Shown here: piece by piece, positions 11,983-16,943 of the stretch
Layout of the letters: each line of letters begins with the position of its first letter
Position numbering within the stretch: the stretch's first letter is position 1
Assembly: GCA_002395225.1 (NCBI GenBank)
Contig: DGWH01000104.1
Coordinates: 1-16,943, forward strand
Length of the DNA stretch: 16,943 nucleotides
Direction of reading: 5' to 3'
DNA from: Christensenella sp. UBA4263
GTDB lineage: Bacteria; Bacillota; Clostridia; Christensenellales; Aristaeellaceae
The notes under the pieces: generated by a model
The model's database searches: none
Told to the model about the DNA's origin: nothing
Seen by the model: only the letters and a program-made list of their open reading frames with translations
Made by a program: the position numbers and the translations under genes

Positions 11983-13791
11983 TCACCTGGCGGGGACTGG
12001 ATCTGCATCCTGCATGAATCCGTCCAAATCTGCCTGTGTGTAAACCTTCCCGGCACAGACCCTGCAGGTCTTCCCGAAAAACGCAATCCCATACGTATAG
12101 ACTATCTCATATTCCTCCCGAAGGAGATCCGTTACATATTCCATGCGCTCAATCTGTTTTGCTGCTTCACCGGCCAGTTTTGCCATCTCAGCCAGAGATG
12201 CGGCAACTCTTCCTTCCAGCACGATCGCATCATCCAGATCATCACGCAGCTTGCTTTCCACATCAAAGCATCCAAGACCGCTTTCACGGTTGCTTGTAAC
12301 CACGTAATCCTGATTGGACGCCATCAGGGCCAGCAGGATTCCATGATAGAAGGCCTCCTGCGTATCATAGTAGCTGATCGCCGGAAGAATTTCTTTTTTC
12401 AGGATTGCCTGAAAGTCTGCCGCACCGTCGCTGTCACCTTTTCGAATCGCCTGATACATGCTTTGAACATCAAATGATTGCTTGACATGCCCATCAAACC
12501 AGGAACTGATCTGGTCTTCAAAGATCGTCTTAACCTCTTTGTTGGGGATTTTCGCATTCACCAGTTTTCCGTCAAAAGAAACAGCGGTCAGATACCCCGT
12601 ATTCAGCATGATGTTAAAAATATTGTCATCCCGGCAATTGATTTCAGAATAGACAATATGGTCCGAATACGCAAATGAAACAGTCTCCCCGCGCATCAGG
12701 TTCTCCACCTTGTCCTTCACTTCCCGGGATCCTTCAGCTGCCAGCTGTCTCAGAATTTCATTGCCGCTGGTATTCCCCCAATACTCCTGCAATGCGACTG
12801 GATTACCAGCTTTGGCCTTTTCAATGAATTTGATAACGGACCAGGGGTTATAGATCACGGTCTTTCCAAAGATATATCCGTCGTACCATGCTTTGACATC
12901 ATCCATACGTCCTTCCAGTCCGTTTTCCCTCAGAAGCTCCAGAACCTCCTCCTCAGTGAAACCAAAAACATCACATTCCTCATAGGACATCACTGTGTTT
13001 ATATCAGGATTATTCAGTCCGGTGTAGATGCTCTCCTCGGCGATTCGAAGACAGCCTGTTAATACAGCAAACTGAAGATTTTCTGAATTTGTTTTGAGCA
13101 CATTCTGAAGAAGCCCGCTGATGACATTGACCATTTCAGGATAATAGCCTCTCTGATAAGCCTTTTCCAGCGGCACATCGTATTCATCAATCAGGACCAC
13201 CGTACGTTTTCCATAGACTTTTCTCAGAAACAAAGTCAAATAATTCAGGGAAAGAATATAATCTGATTCGGATGTTTTTTCTGCGGTTACAGAATCGCGC
13301 CCAGTCCAAATCCGTCGAAAATATTCTTTTTCGACTTCAGAAAGTTGTTCTGAATCAAGTATGTCCTGATACTTGTTGTAAATCATTTGAATCTGCCTGA
13401 CCAGAATTCCATAGGCAACATCAAAAGATTTTCCTTTGATCCCCTGAAATGTCATGTGGATCACCGGGAAAGAGGTCATCTGACTGGTATAGAAAGAACC
13501 CGCCTGCATGATTTTCATGCCTTCAAACAGTTTCCTGTTTTCCGCATTCAGTGCCTCATCTCTCGTATCCTCCAGATAATATCGCAGCATGGACAGAGTC
13601 AGCGTCTTTCCAAATCTCCTTGGTCGAAGAAAGAAGGTTGTTTCATGTCTGCGCTGAAGCAAGGAAATCAGAATCTGTGTTTTATCGACATATCGTTTCT
13701 TTTCCAGAATATTTGATTCGAAGTCTTCTGAAGCAGTCGTGGTATCCATCATTTCATCCGGAAAAGCTACCACTGAACGTGTCATATCCAT
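11983..13791 (-). CDS. AAA-ATPase-like / PD-(D/E)XK nuclease-fold protein
   Basis: 602 aa; ATG 13791 follows GGGAGG by eight bases. Residues about 25-290 are the PF09820-type AAA-ATPase: KKRYVDKT, Walker A-like LRPRRFGKT (55-63), and Walker B VVLIDEYDVP (198-207). The middle carries AWYDGYIFG and YNPWSVIKF (311-319), family hallmarks. The C-terminus (about 480-580) is the PF08011-type PD-(D/E)XK domain: FYHGILLALM, SNRESGLGCFDV (Asp510), IVLEGRV (Glu526-Gly-Arg528). The usual E-F-K is here E-G-R, so the catalytic Lys is replaced. Proteins of this class are multicopy in many gut Firmicutes and of unknown function, with proposals of mobile-element or defence roles. Length is slightly above the usual ~550 because of a short CAGKVYTQ tail. 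Confidence 0.92.
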   Translation of the reverse strand: MDMTRSVVAFPDEMMDTTTASEDFESNILEKKRYVDKTQILISLLQRRHETTFFLRPRRFGKTLTLSMLRYYLEDTRDEALNAENRKLFEGMKIMQAGSFYTSQMTSFPVIHMTFQGIKGKSFDVAYGILVRQIQMIYNKYQDILDSEQLSEVEKEYFRRIWTGRDSVTAEKTSESDYILSLNYLTLFLRKVYGKRTVVLIDEYDVPLEKAYQRGYYPEMVNVISGLLQNVLKTNSENLQFAVLTGCLRIAEESIYTGLNNPDINTVMSYEECDVFGFTEEEVLELLRENGLEGRMDDVKAWYDGYIFGKTVIYNPWSVIKFIEKAKAGNPVALQEYWGNTSGNEILRQLAAEGSREVKDKVENLMRGETVSFAYSDHIVYSEINCRDDNIFNIMLNTGYLTAVSFDGKLVNAKIPNKEVKTIFEDQISSWFDGHVKQSFDVQSMYQAIRKGDSDGAADFQAILKKEILPAISYYDTQEAFYHGILLALMASNQDYVVTSNRESGLGCFDVESKLRDDLDDAIVLEGRVAASLAEMAKLAGEAAKQIERMEYVTDLLREEYEIVYTYGIAFFGKTCRVCAGKVYTQADLDGFMQDADPVPAR

Positions 13792-13850
13792 ATTCTGGTC
13801 CTCCCATGTTAAGCTTTTCCATCAACATCGTAAATAGTCTCTGCCAGGTC

Positions 13851-13879
13851 ATTATCCAAAGACAATATCGGATCTCCAA
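13851..13879 (-). promoter_or_regulatory. Weak candidate promoter of the AAA-ATPase gene
   Basis: TTGGAG (13879-13874), 17-base spacer, GATAAT (13856-13851). The -10 matches at 5 of 6 and the -35 at only 3 of 6. The spacing is ideal and it lies about 60 bases ahead of the start. Confidence 0.4.
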
Positions 13880-13962
13880 ATATCACTTTTTACAATTTCT
13901 ACTTTCACCTATCTGAGTCACTGAAATGATACACCCCGAAGAGACTGTGTCAGATATCCTCA

Positions 13963-14038
13963 CGGTCCCCCGAAGGAAACCGCCGTTTCAGGCGCTGTTC
14001 TGTTCCGGGGGACCGGCCGTCCTCTGTCAGAGGGCCGG
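13963..14038 (-). terminator. GC-rich nested hairpins after the histidine kinase gene
   Basis: Right after the kinase stop (14040) the strand can fold CCGGC...CCTCT-GTC-AGAGG-GCCGG (14013-14038). Overlapping it is a longer stem of CGGTCCCCC with GGGGGACCG (13963-13971 with 14007-14015), enclosing CGCC/GGCG. There is no T-run after either. They share bases 14013-14015, so only one can fold fully at a time. Likely ends or stabilises the kinase mRNA. Confidence 0.45.
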
Positions 14039-14039
14039 A

Positions 14040-16901
14040 TCATCGGATATAGGTATGCAACATTCTGACCAGAATGTCCACATCCAGCGGCTTCGCCAGA
14101 TGATCATTCATCCCCGCGTCCCTGCACCGGAGGACATCCTCGGCAAAGGCGTTGGCCGTCATCGCGATGATCGGGATCTGCTTTGCATCGACACGGTCCA
14201 TGGAGCGGATCGCTTTTGTCGCCTCATAGCCATTCATATTGGGCATCTGCACATCCATGAAGATGATGGAATACTCCCCATCGGCGGAATCCGCCATCTT
14301 TTCCACGGCCTGCAGGCCATCCCTGGCCCATTCCACCTCAATGCCGGTCATTTCCAGGAAGTCCGTGGCAATCTCCGCGTTCATTTCCTGATCCTCCACC
14401 AGCAGCGCACGGCGTCCCGTCAGATTCAGCTCCTCCAGGTCATGCAGGGCGGCCTCGAGGTCGATCTCCCCGGACTGATTGTTCAGCAGGGAATTGAACA
14501 GATTGTTCAGCTTGCTGCGGAACAGGGGTTTGCTGATGATCGCATTGGCGCCCGCCGCTTTCGCCTCCTGCTCAATCTCGGACCAGTCGTAGGCCGTGAG
14601 GATGATGATCGGGACATTCGCCCCCACCAGCGCCCGGATCTGCCGGGTGCACTCTACGCCGTCCTGGTCCGGCAGCTTCCAGTCGACGATGACCGCATCA
14701 AAGTCCCGTCCCTGCTCCTTCCGGATCTTCACCCGTTCCACGGCAGAGGTTCCGGAAAGCACCCACTCGCTGTTCATTCCCATATCACTGAGCATCTGGC
14801 AGGTGGATTCGCAGCTGACCGGATCATCATCCGCAATCAGAACATGCAGATTGGCAAAGCTTTCGCTGCCAAAGTTCCCCTGGAGCAGATGCTTCAGGTA
14901 CATGTTGACGGTAAACCGGGACCCTTTCCCGATTGCGCTCTCCACCGTAATGTCCCCGCCCATCATGCGGACAAGGTTGCGGGTAATGGCCAGACCCAGA
15001 CCCGTGCCCTGAATCCCGGCGGTCCGCTTGTCATTTGCCCGGGAAAATGGCTCAAACAGATGCTTCTGGAACTCTTCCGTCATTCCATAGCCATTGTCCT
15101 CAAAGATAAACTGGTAATGGCTGACCTCTTCCACGGCGGTGGGCATTTCTCTCACCGTGAGGGACAGAATGCCGCCGTCCGGCGTGTACTTGATGGCGTT
15201 GCTCATGATATTGACAAACACCTGCTCAATGCGGCGGCTGTCACCAATTACCTGCTCGTGGTCCACATTGTGGATGTTGACTTTAAAGGAATGCCCCTTG
15301 GCCTGAAGCTGAGCCCGTGTCATGGTCAGCATGCCGTCGATGAGGTCCGCCAGGCACAGATCCTCTTCCTGCAGCTCCACCTTCCCGGATTCAATCTTGT
15401 TCATATCCAGAATGTCATTGATCAGGGAAAGCAGATGGTTGGAAGAATCCGAGATCTTCCGCAGACAGTCCGCCACACGCTTCCGGTCATCCAGATGGTT
15501 GGCCGCGATCGCCGTCATCCCGATGATCCCGTTCATGGGCGTGCGCATGTCATGACTCATGCTGGAGAGGAATTCGCTCTTGGCCCGGTTGGATGCATTT
15601 GCCGCCTCAACGGAATCTCTCAGCATCTGCTGAACCTGCTGTTCCTTGCGCACTTCCTCATCCACATCCCGGAAACCGGCGGTAATGTTCATCTCACCGT
15701 TTCCAAGATCCAGCTTGGCAAATTCGACCCGGTAATACCGAATCCCGCTTTCAAAGACACGGCGGAACGGAACCGAATAGATCCGCTTGTTTTCCGTATT
15801 CCGGACAATGTTTTCCGGCGTCACTGCCTCAAGGAATGCCTTGCGGTCCTCCTCCAGCACCAGCTGGGAGTAAAAGGCAAAGGCGTCCGAGAACTTTTTA
15901 ATCCGGATTGCTTCCTCCGCCGGCAGAAGGTGCTCCATTTCCTTATCAATCCGGTAGAGTTCAAAGCGCTCCGTCTTCACATCATTGACCAGCCATACCG
16001 AATCGTAGGGCTTTGTCAGCGCCTCGATGACCGCCGACCGGAGCCTCAGCGAATGCTGGATCTCCAGGTCCTTGCGCACCTCTTCATCCACATTTTTAAA
16101 GCCGGTGACGATGCCGGTCTTCTCTCCGGCCATCTCCAGTCTGGCAAATTCCACGCGGTAATAGCGGATGCCGTCCTCAAATACCCGGCGGAACGGAACC
16201 GAATAAATCCGTTTGTTTTCCGTGTTCCGGACAATATTTTCCGGCGTCACCGCCTCAAGTAACAGCTCCCGGTCCTCTTCCATGACCAGTCTGGAATAAA
16301 ACACAAACGCATCTGAAAACCGGGCGATCTGCATTGCTTTTTCCGCAGGCAGAAGATGCGCCAGATCCTCGTCAATCCGGTACAGTTCAAAGCTCTGGGT
16401 CTGAATATCCGTGATCAGCCACACGGAATCATGTGAACGGGTCAGCGCCTCAATGACCGCCGCGCGCATTGCCTTGTCAGACTCCGCCAGCAGGTGTTTT
16501 TCCGTCACATCCGAAATAAACACATAGTAGAGGCCCTGGTAGACATCCGATTCCACATAATGTCCGTAATCCTCCACCCAGCGGATCTCGCCGTCCCTGC
16601 GTTTCAGCCTGTACTCCACAAAATCCGTGTCCGTCCGGCTCTCGTTGACCTGCTTTTTGATGGACGCGCTGACCCGCTCGTAATCCTCCGGATAGACCAT
16701 TCCCTTAAAGGTGAATCCGGTACATGTCCTGAACTCCTCCAGACTGTCACAGCCGTAGATCTGCCAGACCGCCCGGTTTGCATACAGCAGCTCTTCGGTT
16801 TCATCCGCTTTGTAGATAAAAAATCCACCCGGCATATGTTCACCGAACTGCTCAATCACAGCAAGGCTCTGCTCATTTAAAACGAAATGCTTACTGAACA
16901 T
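14040..16901 (-). CDS. Hybrid sensor histidine kinase with two receiver domains
   Basis: 953 aa; ATG 16901 has AGGAGG seven bases upstream. Residues about 14-138 are a PAS domain with a PAC-like end (RWVEDYG...ISDVTEK). Two near-identical PAS-like units follow (143-284 and 285-426). The dimerisation/phosphoacceptor box SMSHDMRTPMNGIIG puts the phosphorylated His at 450. The ATPase domain has N568 (NIMSNAIKY), EDNGYGM (601-607) and GTGLGLAI (632-639). Receiver 1 (about 685-805) has acidic DDD690-692, phospho-Asp740 and Lys791. Receiver 2 (about 830-950) has Glu836/Asp837, Asp883 and Lys937. There is no transmembrane segment or signal peptide, so it is a cytoplasmic sensor; no HPt domain or output domain is visible. 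Phosphorelay to a separate HPt protein or response regulator is expected but not encoded here. Confidence 0.95.
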   Translation of the reverse strand: MFSKHFVLNEQSLAVIEQFGEHMPGGFFIYKADETEELLYANRAVWQIYGCDSLEEFRTCTGFTFKGMVYPEDYERVSASIKKQVNESRTDTDFVEYRLKRRDGEIRWVEDYGHYVESDVYQGLYYVFISDVTEKHLLAESDKAMRAAVIEALTRSHDSVWLITDIQTQSFELYRIDEDLAHLLPAEKAMQIARFSDAFVFYSRLVMEEDRELLLEAVTPENIVRNTENKRIYSVPFRRVFEDGIRYYRVEFARLEMAGEKTGIVTGFKNVDEEVRKDLEIQHSLRLRSAVIEALTKPYDSVWLVNDVKTERFELYRIDKEMEHLLPAEEAIRIKKFSDAFAFYSQLVLEEDRKAFLEAVTPENIVRNTENKRIYSVPFRRVFESGIRYYRVEFAKLDLGNGEMNITAGFRDVDEEVRKEQQVQQMLRDSVEAANASNRAKSEFLSSMSHDMRTPMNGIIGMTAIAANHLDDRKRVADCLRKISDSSNHLLSLINDILDMNKIESGKVELQEEDLCLADLIDGMLTMTRAQLQAKGHSFKVNIHNVDHEQVIGDSRRIEQVFVNIMSNAIKYTPDGGILSLTVREMPTAVEEVSHYQFIFEDNGYGMTEEFQKHLFEPFSRANDKRTAGIQGTGLGLAITRNLVRMMGGDITVESAIGKGSRFTVNMYLKHLLQGNFGSESFANLHVLIADDDPVSCESTCQMLSDMGMNSEWVLSGTSAVERVKIRKEQGRDFDAVIVDWKLPDQDGVECTRQIRALVGANVPIIILTAYDWSEIEQEAKAAGANAIISKPLFRSKLNNLFNSLLNNQSGEIDLEAALHDLEELNLTGRRALLVEDQEMNAEIATDFLEMTGIEVEWARDGLQAVEKMADSADGEYSIIFMDVQMPNMNGYEATKAIRSMDRVDAKQIPIIAMTANAFAEDVLRCRDAGMNDHLAKPLDVDILVRMLHTYIR
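15624..16475 (-). repeat. In-frame tandem duplication within the kinase gene
   Basis: Two 426-base units (16475-16050 and 16049-15624) encode residues 143-284 and 285-426 with no net gap. Both contain VTPENIVRNTENKRIYSVPF and VDEEVRK. DNA identity is high in places, differing by single bases over stretches of about 60 bases, so the duplication is fairly recent. Confidence 0.9.
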
Positions 16902-16943
16902 TCAAAATCCTCCTCTACTGGCAGCGGCCTGGTCTTTTGGCAT
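16902..16943 (-). CDS. Possible C-terminal end of an upstream gene
   Basis: The last 14 codons to the window edge are open on the minus strand and end ...DQAAASRGGF before TGA at 16902-16904, directly against the kinase ATG. If real it would be the end of an upstream gene in the same operon, whose final codons hold the kinase ribosome binding site. It is too short to identify. Confidence 0.3.
   Translation of the reverse strand: MPKDQAAASRGGF

Noticed and set aside
13926..16262. 778-codon plus-strand open frame
   Set aside because: It is antisense to the kinase gene, whose GC-rich third positions and domain-by-domain match are beyond doubt. The antisense translation has no family resemblance and no ribosome binding site.

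Overview
The window reads as chromosomal DNA of an anaerobic Bacillota (Firmicute), plausibly Erysipelotrichia or a gut/oral clostridial relative. The evidence is strong AGGAGG-type ribosome binding sites, Crp/TetR/HxlR/XRE regulators of Firmicute type, a PF09820-type AAA-ATPase with C-terminal PD-(D/E)XK domain (usually multicopy in such genomes), and a DUF5714 protein. No rRNA, tRNA, CRISPR array or complete insertion sequence was found. Nearly all genes lie on the minus strand; only a two-gene pair (7949-8726) is on the plus strand.

Region 1-2166 is a decaying segment. It holds the N-terminus of an Rpn/PD-(D/E)XK-type protein with its own promoter, then about 850 bases of gene-free, hairpin-rich DNA, then the broken remains of a macrodomain ADP-ribosyl hydrolase (frameshift plus internal deletion). 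A 39-codon ORF follows, start-stop coupled to an HxlR regulator gene that carries an in-frame TAG.

Region 2281-6154 is an ordered minus-strand series. Read in transcription order it is a TetR regulator, a secreted protein of unknown function, an isoprenylcysteine-methyltransferase-like membrane protein, a tandem array of about 86-bp repeats containing terminator-like hairpins, a peptidase E-like S51 hydrolase, and a TIGR04076-type protein. The TetR gene has a consensus TTGACA-17-TATAAT promoter overlapped by a 39-bp dyad, a very likely autoregulatory operator.

Region 6251-9143 holds a Crp/Fnr regulator, a small XRE regulator, the plus-strand pair (55-aa one-helix protein and a PH-like membrane protein) closed by a clear terminator, and two unrecognised coding remnants. 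Region 9144-11922 is a sulfur/redox cluster: a DUF5714 cysteine-rich protein, a rhodanese-MsrA-MsrB lipoprotein, and a histidine phosphatase whose GTG start overlaps the Msr stop. Region 11983-16901 holds the AAA-ATPase/PD-(D/E)XK protein (its last active-site residue is Arg, not Lys) and a 953-aa hybrid histidine kinase with a 142-residue in-frame tandem duplication of its sensor part and two receiver domains.

Nothing here is a clear-cut new defence or mobile system. The items most worth attention are the TetR promoter/operator with its secreted-protein and methyltransferase genes, the repeated terminator array, the rhodanese-MsrAB fusion, and the sensor duplication in the kinase.
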